Shown piece by piece: positions 51,849 to 60,572 of a stretch of DNA of 64,000 bases. Location of the stretch: the NCBI GenBank assembly GCA_036388895.1, contig DASVQY010000064.1, positions 124,001 through 188,000 on the forward strand, in the 5' to 3' direction. A model generated the notes under the pieces. That model made no database searches. It was not told where the DNA came from and saw only the letters and a list, made by a program, of their open reading frames with translations. The stretch comes from SXVE01 sp036388895. GTDB lineage: Bacteria > Acidobacteriota > Blastocatellia > Pyrinomonadales > Pyrinomonadaceae. The translations under genes and the position numbers were made by a program. The first letter of the stretch is position 1, and each line of letters opens with the position of its first letter.

Positions 51849-52550
51849 ATGAACTCAGCTATCATCGTCGCCGCCGGAAAGGGAACAAGATTCGGTGCGA
51901 ACGTGCCGAAACAGTTTCTCGAAATTTGCGGGAGGGCGGTTATTATACACACTCTTGAAAGATTTGAAAACTGCGCGGCGATTGATGAAATAATTCTTGT
52001 TTTATCGAGCCTTGAAATCGAAGGTTTTCAGAAAAAAATTGAAAAATACAATTCAAAGAAGAGTATAAAAATCGTTGCCGGCGGAAGCACGCGCGCCGCG
52101 TCAGTTCAAAATGGATTAAGAGCGGTTGATGCGGAAAATACCAATGTTGTCGCCATTCACGACGGCGCGCGACCGCTCGTTTCCGTCGAAGAAATCGAGC
52201 GAACAATCGAAAAAGCGAGCGAAACCGGCGCGGCTTGTTTGACGGCAAAAGTCACCGACACGATAAAGGAAGTTTTCGGCGGCGCGATTGTCGGCACAAT
52301 CGAACGGTCAAAATTGCGACGGGCTTTAACGCCGCAATGCTTTAAATTTGAAATTTTGCAAAAAGCCTTTGCGCCGGAAAACTTTGACGCTTCGGCGACC
52401 GACGAGTGTTACTTGGTCGAAAAAGCGGGCTTTTCGATTGCTTTTGTGGACGGCAGCTCAAGAAATATTAAAATAACAACGCCCGAGGATTTCGCCGTAG
52501 CCGAAATTTTGCTCGGACGCCCTGAATCGAGTTTTAATCTGAAATATTAA
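51849..52550 (+). CDS. ispD: 2-C-methyl-D-erythritol 4-phosphate cytidylyltransferase
   Basis: A 233-residue enzyme of the MEP isoprenoid pathway that joins CTP and MEP. It has the nucleotide-binding AAGKGTRFGANVPKQFL, the VAIHDGARPLVS segment and the C-terminal TDECYLVEKAGFSIAFVDGSSRNIKITTPEDFAVAE. All key residues appear intact. It is followed by ispF after 134 bp, so the third and fifth pathway steps are encoded together, as in many bacteria. Confidence 0.95.
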   Translation: MNSAIIVAAGKGTRFGANVPKQFLEICGRAVIIHTLERFENCAAIDEIILVLSSLEIEGFQKKIEKYNSKKSIKIVAGGSTRAASVQNGLRAVDAENTNVVAIHDGARPLVSVEEIERTIEKASETGAACLTAKVTDTIKEVFGGAIVGTIERSKLRRALTPQCFKFEILQKAFAPENFDASATDECYLVEKAGFSIAFVDGSSRNIKITTPEDFAVAEILLGRPESSFNLKY

Positions 52551-52684
52551 AACTTTGCCGCAATTTAGATTAGTTTCGGTCTTTAAATGAATTGAGAAGT
52601 TTACGAGCTGATTGAAATGATTGCTGATTTTTAATTTAACTTTATTCAAAAATTTCTTCGGGTTTTTCCGAGTTTTACCTTCAA

Positions 52685-53173
52685 ATGTTCAGAATCGGTT
52701 TCGGAAATGACATTCATCGTTTAGAAGAAGGCTTGCCGCTCGTTTTGGGCGGCGTCGCAATCGAATCCGAACTCGGCGCCGTCGGGCATTCGGACGCCGA
52801 CGCTTTAGCTCACGCCGTGACGGACGCGATTTTAGGCGCGCTCGCGCTCGGCGACATCGGTTCGCATTTTTCCGACAAAGACGAGCGCTGGCGCGGCGCC
52901 AACAGTTTTACATTTCTGCGTCACACGATAAATTTAATGAAGAATAAAGGTTTTTCAATCGTTAATGTTGACGCGGTGATCAGCCTTGAAAAGCCGAAGC
53001 TGCGTCCGTTTATTGACAAAATGCGGGGTAATTTAGCCGAAAGTCTGGAAGTTGATGTTGATTGTGTTTCGATTAAGGCGAAAACCGGCGAGAAAGTTGA
53101 CGCGGTCGGAAAACTCGAAGCGATAAAAGCCGAAGCGGTTGTTTTGATACAACAAAACAAAAAAGCTCAATGA
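52685..53173 (+). CDS. ispF: 2-C-methyl-D-erythritol 2,4-cyclodiphosphate synthase
   Basis: A 162-residue trimeric zinc enzyme that cyclises CDP-ME 2-phosphate. The metal-site residues are in FGNDIHRLEEG (Asp9, His11), GHSDADALAHAVTDAILGA and GDIGSHFSD. The C-terminal SIKAKTGEKVDAVGKLEAI closes the site. Its stop codon lies within the left arm of a strong hairpin, so translation end and transcription end nearly coincide. Confidence 0.96.
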   Translation: MFRIGFGNDIHRLEEGLPLVLGGVAIESELGAVGHSDADALAHAVTDAILGALALGDIGSHFSDKDERWRGANSFTFLRHTINLMKNKGFSIVNVDAVISLEKPKLRPFIDKMRGNLAESLEVDVDCVSIKAKTGEKVDAVGKLEAIKAEAVVLIQQNKKAQ

Positions 53174-53208
53174 AATCGCGATTTAACGCTGTTTCATTGA
53201 GCTTTTTC
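53160..53208. terminator. Bidirectional terminator after ispF
   Basis: 16-bp perfect stem AAAAAGCTCAATGAAA/TTTCATTGAGCTTTTT with a 16-base loop. T-runs follow on both strands. It serves ispF and the convergent gene at 53229. Confidence 0.9.
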
Positions 53209-53228
53209 CGGTTTGATTCAAGATAAGA

Positions 53229-53789
53229 TTAATAAACGTCAGCGCCGTAAGAGTTGCCGATGCTCAAGACTTCGTACCAGGTACTGTTTATATCGGCGCT
53301 ATATCCGGCTTCCAATTCGTGAATTTCGCCGGGGCTGAAGTGCGCTCGCGCTGAAGAGCTTTTCATTTTATCGAGAAAATTTGAATAATCGCGCCAAGCC
53401 TTCATATGTTTGAGCCAGGCTGTCTGAAAATCTCGCGGCGTATTTTCGTGCGATAAACTTTCCGAACTGTCGACGTATTCGGAAACGGCTTCGACATATT
53501 CAGGAAATGAAGGACTCGAATATGAAGGGCGATAACCTTCGCTGATTCGATAAAGTTTTCTATCGCGCTCGCCTCCGTTGCTTACGTCCTGTTTAATGAT
53601 TGTTTCAATTTTACCGGCAACAAAGTTTCCTCGGTTTTTGAAACAACTCGTTTTCTTACCGTAATAACCGGGCGTTACGACTACGCTCGAAAACGGTTCG
53701 CTTTTAGTGATGAACAAGCTTGCAAAGGCGGTCGAGAGAACAAATGCGATGATAAATGCGGCGATTGATAAAATGGTTTTACTTCTCAT
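53229..53789 (-). CDS. Hypothetical exported protein
   Basis: 186 residues from the ATG at 53789, which begins with a signal or anchor (MRSKTILSIAAFIIAFVLST). The frame stays open upstream to 54140 inside the opposite thymidine phosphorylase gene, which is a shadow. The mature part is polar, with Tyr/Ser-rich and helical segments (YPEYVEAVSEYVDSSESL-like text, then FQTAWLKHMKAWRDYSNFLDKM) and a Tyr/Gly-rich end. No family is recognised. It lies divergently next to the phosphorylase gene. Confidence 0.7.
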   Translation of the reverse strand: MRSKTILSIAAFIIAFVLSTAFASLFITKSEPFSSVVVTPGYYGKKTSCFKNRGNFVAGKIETIIKQDVSNGGERDRKLYRISEGYRPSYSSPSFPEYVEAVSEYVDSSESLSHENTPRDFQTAWLKHMKAWRDYSNFLDKMKSSSARAHFSPGEIHELEAGYSADINSTWYEVLSIGNSYGADVY

Positions 53790-53828
53790 AGCAAAATCTA
53801 TTATCGCGCATCCGCCGGAAAAAAGGAA

Positions 53829-55217
53829 ATGTTTTTTTACGAAATTTTTCAAAAAAATATGTCGGAAAAGCAAAAGTTTGTTAAAGTTATCCGAGTGACT
53901 CCGCAAGAAATAATCAGCATAAAACGCGACGAAAAAAAATTGTCCGCAATCGAGATAAACGCTTTCGTTGAAGGCGTATGCGGCGGCGACTGGGCTGATT
54001 ATCAAACGTCTGCTTTGATAATGGCTTGTTATATAAACGGTTTGGATTCCGACGAGCAGAACGCCTTGACCGAAGCGATGCTCAAATCCGGTGAAACGCT
54101 CGATTTTTCCGACATCGAAAAGCCGAAAGCCGACAAGCATTCGACCGGCGGCGTCGGCGACAAGACTTCGCTGATAATCGCTCCGCTGGCTGCCGCGTGC
54201 GGCGTTGCCGTTCCAATGATCTCGGGTCGCGGTTTAGGTCATACCGGCGGAACGCTCGACAAACTCGAATCAATCGAAGGCTACAACGTCAATCTTTCGA
54301 CTTCGGAGTTCAGAAAAGTCATCGAGCGATGCGGTTTTGCGATGACCGGACAAACGGCGGAAATCGCGCCCGCCGATAAAAAAATTTACGCGCTACGCGA
54401 CGCGACGGCGACCGTTCCTTTTATTCCTTTTATCGTCGCTTCGATTATGTCGAAAAAATTGGCGGAAGGTTTGGACGCGCTCGTTTTGGACGTAAAAACC
54501 GGTTCGGGCGCGTTTATGAAAAAGCGCGACGATGCCGTTCGTCTCGCCGAAGCCCTCATTGCGACCGGAAACAATTTCGGTGTAAAAACCGAAGCCGTGA
54601 TTTCGGATATGAATCAGCCGCTCGGCAAATACGTTGGAAACGCGCTCGAAGTTTACGAATGTATCAAGATTCTGCGCGGCGAAGCGGAAAGTTCGATTGA
54701 AAAGGAAACCGCCGAGTTATCCGTCGAGCTTGCCGCGCGAATGTTGTATTTATCGGGAATTGAAAACAGTCATATTGATTCAGCCAGAAGCAAAGTTTTA
54801 GAAAAATTGTCGGATGGTTCGGCGCTGGAAAGCTTTCGGCAGAACATCGAATTGCAGGGCGGGTGCGCGCATGTTTGCGACGACCCCGAAATGTTGCTCG
54901 ATGCGAATGTAATTAAAAGCGAAATTGTAGCCGAAAGTTCCGGTTACATTTCGGAAATTGACGCGAGCTCAATCGGCGAAGCAGTAGGTTTGATCGGCGG
55001 CGGCAGGATAAAAGCCGAAGACGCCATTGATCCGGCAGTCGGCTACGTTTGCGAAATGAAAATCGGCGATTCGATTAACAAAGGCGAAGCGCTCGGCGTT
55101 TTATACAGCCGCAATGAAAGGCAGACGCATCTAATTAGCGAAAAATTGCGAAATGCGTATAAAATAAGCGGGGAAAAACCGCCGCAAACGGAACTCGTTA
55201 AAGAAATAATAAAATAG
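53829..55217 (+). CDS. pdp: Pyrimidine-nucleoside phosphorylase
   Basis: A 462-residue enzyme that splits thymidine/uridine with phosphate to base and pentose-1-phosphate. The signature KHSTGGVGDKTSLIIAPLAA and the GRGLGHTGGTLDKLESI segment are intact, and DVKTGSGAFMKK carries the phosphate-binding residues. The C-terminal domain is complete. The ATG at 53829 or the one at 53859 (MSEKQKF) could be the start; neither has a perfect ribosome binding site. It precedes a BMP lipoprotein and an ABC ATPase, forming a nucleoside-salvage cluster. The TAG stop is the start of a palindromic repeat. Confidence 0.92.
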   Translation: MFFYEIFQKNMSEKQKFVKVIRVTPQEIISIKRDEKKLSAIEINAFVEGVCGGDWADYQTSALIMACYINGLDSDEQNALTEAMLKSGETLDFSDIEKPKADKHSTGGVGDKTSLIIAPLAAACGVAVPMISGRGLGHTGGTLDKLESIEGYNVNLSTSEFRKVIERCGFAMTGQTAEIAPADKKIYALRDATATVPFIPFIVASIMSKKLAEGLDALVLDVKTGSGAFMKKRDDAVRLAEALIATGNNFGVKTEAVISDMNQPLGKYVGNALEVYECIKILRGEAESSIEKETAELSVELAARMLYLSGIENSHIDSARSKVLEKLSDGSALESFRQNIELQGGCAHVCDDPEMLLDANVIKSEIVAESSGYISEIDASSIGEAVGLIGGGRIKAEDAIDPAVGYVCEMKIGDSINKGEALGVLYSRNERQTHLISEKLRNAYKISGEKPPQTELVKEIIK

Positions 55218-55324
55218 CCGCGAAAATGCGTGGAAAAACAAAGCCAAGTTGGCTGCGAATTATACGAATAGCACGAATAAGAAAAGGAAATAACAGGTTT
55301 GTGTAAATTGTGTTATTCGCGGCT
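55215..55324. repeat. Dispersed intergenic palindromic repeat, copy 5
   Basis: It starts TAGCCGCGAA, contains GGCTGCGAATTATACGAATA in the interior and ends TTATTCGCGGCT. Its first triplet is the phosphorylase stop codon. Arms match copies 2 and 3. Confidence 0.75.
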
Positions 55325-55359
55325 CGATTTTTGAAGCGTTTTTGCGCTGAAATAAAGAT

Positions 55360-56412
55360 ATGAAGGCTGTAATCATTTTTGTTTTAATTGTAATTGCTTC
55401 ATTGCTTGTCGCTTCGTGCGGCAATCAAACCGAAGCGGCGAAAAACGGCTGTCAAACGAAAGTCGGCATTGTTTTCGACATCGGCGGAAAAAATGACCGC
55501 TCATTTAACGCCGCAGCCTGGGAAGGCGTGAGGCGAGCTGAAAAGGATTTGAAAATTTGTCTCTACGATGTCGAGCCGGGAAACCCGACTTCGATTGAAC
55601 CGGCAATGCGCGCTTTTGCCGAAAAGAATTTCGATTTGATTATCGGCGTGGGGTTCGCCCAAGGTCCGATTATGCAAAAAGTCGCTGATGATTACCCGAA
55701 TATAAAGTTCGCCATCGTCGACGGCGTGATTTTTGAAAAAGACGGTAAAACGCCGAAATCCAACGTCGCATCGCTGGTTTTTCGCGAACACGAAGGTTCT
55801 TATTTAGTTGGAATGATCGCCGCGGAAAAATCGAAAACCGGCGTTCTAGGCTTTGTCGGCGGAATGGACATCCCGCTTATACATAAATTTGAAACCGGTT
55901 ACGAAGAAGGCGCAAAAGCGGTCAACCCGAACATCCGCGTCATTGACAACTATGTCGGCGTAACCGATGCGGCATGGAATAATCCCGGAAAAGGCAAGGA
56001 ATTGGCATTAAACCAGATTCAAAGCGGCGCCGACGTTATTTTTACGGCGGCGGGAAATTCCGGTCTCGGCGCGTTCGACGCGGTTGAACAGTTCGGAAAA
56101 GACGAAAACGGCGAAGCGAAAAAGTTTGTGATCGGCGTAGACTCGAATCAAAACGGCGTCAAACCCGGCTTCGTTTTGACTTCGATGGTCAAACGCGTAG
56201 ATAACGCCGTTTACGACGTTGTGAAAGAAGTTAGAGAAGGGAAATTCAGCGGCGGTTTTCACGTATTCGGTCTCGACAAAGACGGCGTTGCATACGCGAT
56301 GGACGAGAATAATAAAAATTTAATTTCCGAAGAGATTTTGCAAAAAGTAAATCAAGCCAAAGAAAAAATCGTCGTAGGTGAAATAAAAGTTACCGATGCG
56401 ATGGCGAAATAG
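55360..56412 (+). CDS. BMP-family nucleoside-binding lipoprotein
   Basis: A 350-residue substrate-binding protein with a lipoprotein signal (lipobox LVASC, Cys20). The BMP/PnrA fold is shown by KVGIVFDIGGKNDRSFNAAAWEG, NFDLIIGVGFAQGPIMQKVA, LGFVGGMDIPLIHKFETGYEEGAK and VIGVDSNQNGVKPGFVLTSMVKRVDNAVYD. BMP proteins capture purine or pyrimidine nucleosides. It stands upstream of a small gene and an ABC ATPase of the matching type and downstream of a nucleoside phosphorylase, so nucleoside import is the likely role. Confidence 0.92.
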   Translation: MKAVIIFVLIVIASLLVASCGNQTEAAKNGCQTKVGIVFDIGGKNDRSFNAAAWEGVRRAEKDLKICLYDVEPGNPTSIEPAMRAFAEKNFDLIIGVGFAQGPIMQKVADDYPNIKFAIVDGVIFEKDGKTPKSNVASLVFREHEGSYLVGMIAAEKSKTGVLGFVGGMDIPLIHKFETGYEEGAKAVNPNIRVIDNYVGVTDAAWNNPGKGKELALNQIQSGADVIFTAAGNSGLGAFDAVEQFGKDENGEAKKFVIGVDSNQNGVKPGFVLTSMVKRVDNAVYDVVKEVREGKFSGGFHVFGLDKDGVAYAMDENNKNLISEEILQKVNQAKEKIVVGEIKVTDAMAK

Positions 56413-56464
56413 TAAATTTTGTTTGTAGATACCTTGAAAAAATCATAAATTGGGTCGAAGAATT

Positions 56465-56812
56465 ATGTTTCTTCCGGACCGTCAGCGAGTCGGACGAATT
56501 GTTTCGATAAAGGAACTTGCTGAAGTCTATAGCCTGGAAACGAAAATTCCGATTGTCTTGCATTTTGAACCGGGAAAAGACATTTCCAAACGTCAGCCGC
56601 TAGCTCCGCCTTACAAGGATACAAAAGGCTATCCCTGGAGCTACGTCAGAGAAAATATGTCTCTTCTCGACGGTTTGCGGGAATTTCCCGAAATTATTAG
56701 CGATGGAACTCTGCCGCAAAACTTTACTTTTATTTTTGATGATAAACAAATTCACATTTTAACTGTTGAAAAAACTGTAAATTGGTGGAAGAAAAAGATT
56801 TTGACAAAATAG
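56465..56812 (+). CDS. Small hypothetical protein within the nucleoside-uptake cluster
   Basis: 115 residues from the ATG at 56465 (a TTG at 56450 is also possible). It is soluble, with mixed alpha/beta character: RQRVGRIVSIKELAEVYSLE, FEPGKDISKRQPLAPPYKDT and LPQNFTFIFDDKQIHILTVE. No family is recognised. It lies 52 bases after the BMP gene and 10 bases before the ABC ATPase gene, so it is probably cotranscribed and might be an auxiliary factor, but nothing in it indicates one. Codon use resembles neighbours. Confidence 0.6.
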   Translation: MFLPDRQRVGRIVSIKELAEVYSLETKIPIVLHFEPGKDISKRQPLAPPYKDTKGYPWSYVRENMSLLDGLREFPEIISDGTLPQNFTFIFDDKQIHILTVEKTVNWWKKKILTK

Positions 56813-56822
56813 GTAATCAAAA

Positions 56823-58322
56823 ATGCTTGAACTGAAAAATATAACAAAAACGTTCGGCGATGTAGTTGCCAACGACGGCGTTTCGATAAAAATCGAAAAA
56901 GGCACGATTCACGCGATTGTCGGTGAAAACGGCGCGGGCAAATCTACGATTATGCGCATCGCTTACGGTTTTTACACGCCTGACGGCGGCGAAATTTTAG
57001 TTGACGGACAGCCCGCCAACATTCGTAACCCGCACGATGCAATCGCTCTTGGAATCGGTATGGTTCACCAGCATTTTATGCTCGTTGATACGATGACGGT
57101 TGCCGAAAATATTATTTTAGGCGCGGAAACCGGCGGCGCGGCTAATCTAGATCTGGAAAAGGCGAATAAAGATATTCTCGCTCTTTCCAATGAATTGCGT
57201 CTCGGCGTTAATCCCCGGGCGACGGTCGAAGAATTGTCGGTCGGAGCTCAGCAGCGCGTCGAGCTTCTCAAGGCGCTTTATCGAAACGCTCAGCTTTTGA
57301 TTCTCGACGAGCCGACCGCCGTTTTAACGCCGCAGGAAACCGAAGATTTTTTCAGTATTTTGCGCCGGATGCGCGAACAGGGAAAAACGATTGTCATTAT
57401 CACGCACAAACTTGAGGAAGTTCTCGCCATTTCCGACGACGTGACCGTGATGCGCGACGGCAAAGTCGTCGGAGAAGTGAAAACAAGCGAAACGACGGCG
57501 AAAGAATTAGCCAGAATGATTGTCGGGCGCGACGTTTTGTTAAGAGTTGAAAAAACCGACGCCATTCCCGCTGAAACGGTTTTGAATGTGCAGAATCTTA
57601 TCGTAAGAAACGCACACGGCGAGGCTTTGAACGGAGTTTCCTTTAACGTTCGAGCGGGCGAAATCGTCGGCGTCGCGGGAATTGAAGGAAACGGACAAAC
57701 TGAGTTAATCGAAGCGATTGCCGGTTTAACTCCGCCCGCTAATTTGAGCGGACGAATCGAGCTTTTCGGCAAAGAAATAACGTATGTCGCGGCGCGTCGG
57801 CGAAAAGAACTGGGCATCGCGCACATTCCCGAAGATCGCCACCGGCGCGGGCTTCTTCTCGATTCGGATTTGGAAGAAAATTCGATTTTGGGCGTTCATT
57901 ATCGCCCACCGGTGACTTCAGGCGGCTTTTTGAACGCAAATTCGATTGAAACGCGAACGAAAGAAATTATCCAAAATTTTGATGTGCGTCCGCCAAACCC
58001 GGAATTAAACGCCCGCGCTTTATCGGGCGGAAATCAGCAAAAACTCATCATTGGGCGCGAATTCGAGTTGAATCCGAAGTTGCTTTTAGTTTCGCAGCCG
58101 ACGCGCGGCGTTGATATCGGCGCGATTGAATTTATTCACCGCAAATTGATCGCTTTGCGCGACGCCGGAACCGCCGTTTTGCTGGTTTCTGCCGAACTCG
58201 AAGAAGTAACGGCGCTGGCGGACAGATTGCTGGTCGTCAGCAAAGGAAAAGTTGTCGGCGAAGTTGATCCGAAAACGACTTCTACCGAAGAAATCGGCTT
58301 GATGATGACGGGCGGGAATTGA
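56823..58322 (+). CDS. Nucleoside ABC transporter ATP-binding protein (double cassette)
   Basis: A 499-residue protein with two ABC domains fused in tandem, as in sugar and BMP-type nucleoside importers. Cassette 1 has GENGAGKSTIM and the Q-loop/signature LSVGAQQRVELLKAL and LILDEPTAVLTPQE. Cassette 2 has GIEGNGQTELIEAI (a degenerate Walker A, as usual for this family) and ALSGGNQQKLIIGREF, then LLVSQPTRGVDIGAIEFIH. It should energise uptake with two permeases. No permease gene follows: a palindromic repeat and a convergent SemiSWEET gene do. The permeases must be elsewhere or lost. Confidence 0.92.
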   Translation: MLELKNITKTFGDVVANDGVSIKIEKGTIHAIVGENGAGKSTIMRIAYGFYTPDGGEILVDGQPANIRNPHDAIALGIGMVHQHFMLVDTMTVAENIILGAETGGAANLDLEKANKDILALSNELRLGVNPRATVEELSVGAQQRVELLKALYRNAQLLILDEPTAVLTPQETEDFFSILRRMREQGKTIVIITHKLEEVLAISDDVTVMRDGKVVGEVKTSETTAKELARMIVGRDVLLRVEKTDAIPAETVLNVQNLIVRNAHGEALNGVSFNVRAGEIVGVAGIEGNGQTELIEAIAGLTPPANLSGRIELFGKEITYVAARRRKELGIAHIPEDRHRRGLLLDSDLEENSILGVHYRPPVTSGGFLNANSIETRTKEIIQNFDVRPPNPELNARALSGGNQQKLIIGREFELNPKLLLVSQPTRGVDIGAIEFIHRKLIALRDAGTAVLLVSAELEEVTALADRLLVVSKGKVVGEVDPKTTSTEEIGLMMTGGN

Positions 58323-58326
58323 AATT

Positions 58327-58454
58327 TTAGCCACGAACAAACGCGAAAGGTCACGAAAACTTTTTTTAGCTACGAATTACACAAATCAGCACGAATAAAG
58401 AAAAAAAAAGCAATTTCTTTTAATATTCGTGAAAATTCGTGTAATTCGTGGCTA
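58327..58454. repeat. Dispersed intergenic palindromic repeat, copy 6 with half-copy
   Basis: A left half-copy (TAGCCACGAACAAACGCGAA, from about 58328) precedes a full element (58367-58454) whose ends are TAGCTACGAATTACAC and GTGTAATTCGTGGCTA (one mismatch). The interior has CACGAATA/TATTCGTG. It directly follows the ABC ATPase stop. Confidence 0.88.
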
Positions 58455-58492
58455 AAAAATTTCTCGTTTTGCGCCTTTTGTGCCTTTTGCAG

Positions 58493-58765
58493 CTATTCTT
58501 CTTTCTTTTTGTTCCGCCGACGGTAATAAAATGTTATTCCGAGACCGAAAAAGTTATTCACCAGTAAAACTGCGTTCGTAACGGTGAAAACCCAGTTGCC
58601 TAGCAAATAGCTGTAAACCGTAAAACCGATAGAAGCGAGAACCTGCCCGGCGAAAAGCCATTTTGATACGCCTTCGCCGGTGCCTTCTTTCCATTGTTTG
58701 TAAACCTGCTTGATGAGGGTGGCGAGCAGTATTATCGAACTCAGCCAACCGATTATTTCCGTCAT
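58493..58765 (-). CDS. SemiSWEET / PQ-loop family transporter
   Basis: A 90-residue protein with three membrane helices, the length of a bacterial SemiSWEET half-transporter. The pattern IGWLSSIILLATLIKQVYKQWKEGTGEGVSKWLFAGQVLASIGFTVYS corresponds to helix 1, the PQ-like turn (KQVYKQW) and helix 2. Dimers of such proteins pass mono- or disaccharides down a gradient. The substrate is unknown and the classical PQ pair is replaced by KQ here. The basic KKKEE C-terminus is normal. Confidence 0.82.
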   Translation of the reverse strand: MTEIIGWLSSIILLATLIKQVYKQWKEGTGEGVSKWLFAGQVLASIGFTVYSYLLGNWVFTVTNAVLLVNNFFGLGITFYYRRRNKKKEE

Positions 58766-58838
58766 ACTTTAAAATGTAAAACGGATAACGAAAAAAGGAA
58801 AACATCAAATTTCAATTGTCCATAATCCATTTTACATT

Positions 58839-60077
58839 TTACATTTTCACAACAGCTTGGGGCGCATGCAAATTGAATAAATTCTTCATTTTTTCGACCG
58901 CTTTTTGAAGGTTTCCCATCGAAGTCGCGTATGAAAGCCGCAAAAATCCTTCCGCGCCGAAACCCGCGCCGTCCGTCACAACAACCTGCGCTTCGTTTAA
59001 TAAATATTCGGCGACATCGGCGGATGTTTTGAATTTATCGCCGAGCATTCCGCGCACGTCCAAAAAAGCGTAAAAAGCGCCTTCCGGCTGCGAGCATTTC
59101 GTTTTTTCGATTTCGCAAAGTGCCGGAATCAGCCATTTGCGGCGACGATCATATTCGGCGAGCATCGCGCCGACCGCTTCCATAGATTCTTCGCGTCTCT
59201 GCAACGCCTCAGCGCAGGCGTATTGCACGAAGCTCGTCGGGTGCGTCGCGGAATGGCTTTGAAGTTTAACCATCGCTTTCGTCCATTCTTCGCTGGCAAT
59301 CGTGTAGCCGATGCGCCAGCCGGTCATCGCGTAAGTTTTTGAAAACGAACCGGCGACGCAGACGAACTTTCGCAGTTCGGTCGGCAATACAGCCGAAGTA
59401 AAAACTTTTGCCGGCGGATACGCGAAAAACAAATAACATTCGTCGGTTAAAACGTAAACGTTTTTTTCCGCACAAACCTCGACAATTTTTCGCATTTCTT
59501 CGGCTGGAACGACGCGCCCGGTCGGATTGTTCGGGGAGTTGATAATTAAAATTTTCGTTTTGTCGGTGATTGAGTCTTTGACCTGTTCGGCGGTTAACTG
59601 AAAGTCTGTTTCTTCGGTTTCGATATAAACGCTGTTGGCGCGGCAAAAAGTGGCTATTTCGGGGAAAGTTACCCAGTAAGGTTTGGGAATCAAAACATCA
59701 TCGTCGGGATTCAAGATTGTGCAGGCGGCGTTAAAAAGCGCTTGTTTTCCGCCGCACGATGCCGCAACTTCGGACGGTGCAAATGAAGCGCCGAATTGTT
59801 CGTAGTAAAAATCGACGATTGATTCCTGAAAAGTTTTCATTCCGGCGCTCGGCGTGTACTTCGTCAAGCCTTTGTGCAAACCTTCGATTGCCAGATCCAC
59901 AATAAATTTCGGTGTCGGAAAATCAGGCTCGCCGACCGTCAAATCGAGAACGTCCAAGCCCTGCTCGCGCATCTGCGCGGCTGTCTGCGCGGCTTTCAAC
60001 GTTGACGAAGCGCGCATTTCGGCAACATTTTCGGAAACGGGAAACGAAGATTTTGCGGCGTGATTTTCTGTTTTCAT
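58839..60077 (-). CDS. Class I/II pyridoxal-phosphate aminotransferase
   Basis: A 412-residue fold-type I aminotransferase, closest in pattern to aspartate aminotransferase of the AspC-Ib type (LDLTVGEPDFPTPKFIVD, then TKYTPSAGMKTFQESI). The PLP lysine lies in GSFSKTYAMTGWRIGYTIAS. NSPNNPTGRV and RLSYATSMGNL supply other cofactor and carboxylate contacts. The role is likely aspartate/glutamate transamination feeding, among others, the threonine and arginine pathways seen here. Prephenate or other acceptor use is possible. Confidence 0.92.
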   Translation of the reverse strand: MKTENHAAKSSFPVSENVAEMRASSTLKAAQTAAQMREQGLDVLDLTVGEPDFPTPKFIVDLAIEGLHKGLTKYTPSAGMKTFQESIVDFYYEQFGASFAPSEVAASCGGKQALFNAACTILNPDDDVLIPKPYWVTFPEIATFCRANSVYIETEETDFQLTAEQVKDSITDKTKILIINSPNNPTGRVVPAEEMRKIVEVCAEKNVYVLTDECYLFFAYPPAKVFTSAVLPTELRKFVCVAGSFSKTYAMTGWRIGYTIASEEWTKAMVKLQSHSATHPTSFVQYACAEALQRREESMEAVGAMLAEYDRRRKWLIPALCEIEKTKCSQPEGAFYAFLDVRGMLGDKFKTSADVAEYLLNEAQVVVTDGAGFGAEGFLRLSYATSMGNLQKAVEKMKNLFNLHAPQAVVKM

Positions 60078-60194
60078 AATTTTTTTCGATCCGAAATTTT
60101 CGAACTTTAAGAATTATCGCCGAATAACAAATTAAATACAAAAAATAAAATTAAAATGGGGAATTCATATGTTTTCAGAAATTTACAAAGCCTT

Positions 60195-60572
60195 TCAGAC
60201 GGATTCTAAAAACTCGACGCGATTTCCGAACGGATCGCGAAACTCGAAACGATTGCAGCCGGGAATTGGAACGCCTTCGATGATTTTTACGCCGTAATTT
60301 TCCAGTTTTTCGCGCCATGCCTGCAAATTTTCGACTTCGTATGCGAGATGCGCTTTTGTTTTTGTGCGGTCGAAATCGTTTTCCGTTCCGACATGAATTT
60401 GAAAATCGCCGAGCCGCATCCAGAAGCCGCCGCGCCCGTGTAAAGACTCGGGTTTCGGAATTTCCGTTAAACCTAAAAAATCGCAGTAAAACTTTCTAGC
60501 TTCCGCTTCAGCGCTTTTCGGGATTGTAATTTGCGCGTGCTGAACTTTCAGAATTAAAGGGGTTTTTATCAT
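60195..60572 (-). CDS. VOC family (glyoxalase-like) protein
   Basis: A 125-residue vicinal-oxygen-chelate protein. Two beta-alpha-beta-beta-beta modules are visible (VQHAQITIPKSAEAEARKFYCDFLGLTEIP and HLAYEVENLQAWREKLENYG, ending FRDPFGNRVEFLE). Metal-ligand positions are His in VQHAQI, His in HLAYEV and a C-terminal Glu. It may isomerise or detoxify a small molecule or act as a binding protein. Its start overlaps the coaD stop by 4 bases, so the two are translationally coupled. Confidence 0.88.
   Translation of the reverse strand: MIKTPLILKVQHAQITIPKSAEAEARKFYCDFLGLTEIPKPESLHGRGGFWMRLGDFQIHVGTENDFDRTKTKAHLAYEVENLQAWREKLENYGVKIIEGVPIPGCNRFEFRDPFGNRVEFLESV

Noticed and set aside
53790..54140. 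Upstream extension of the exported hypothetical protein
   Set aside because: It lies antisense within the phosphorylase gene; the signal peptide starts at 53789.
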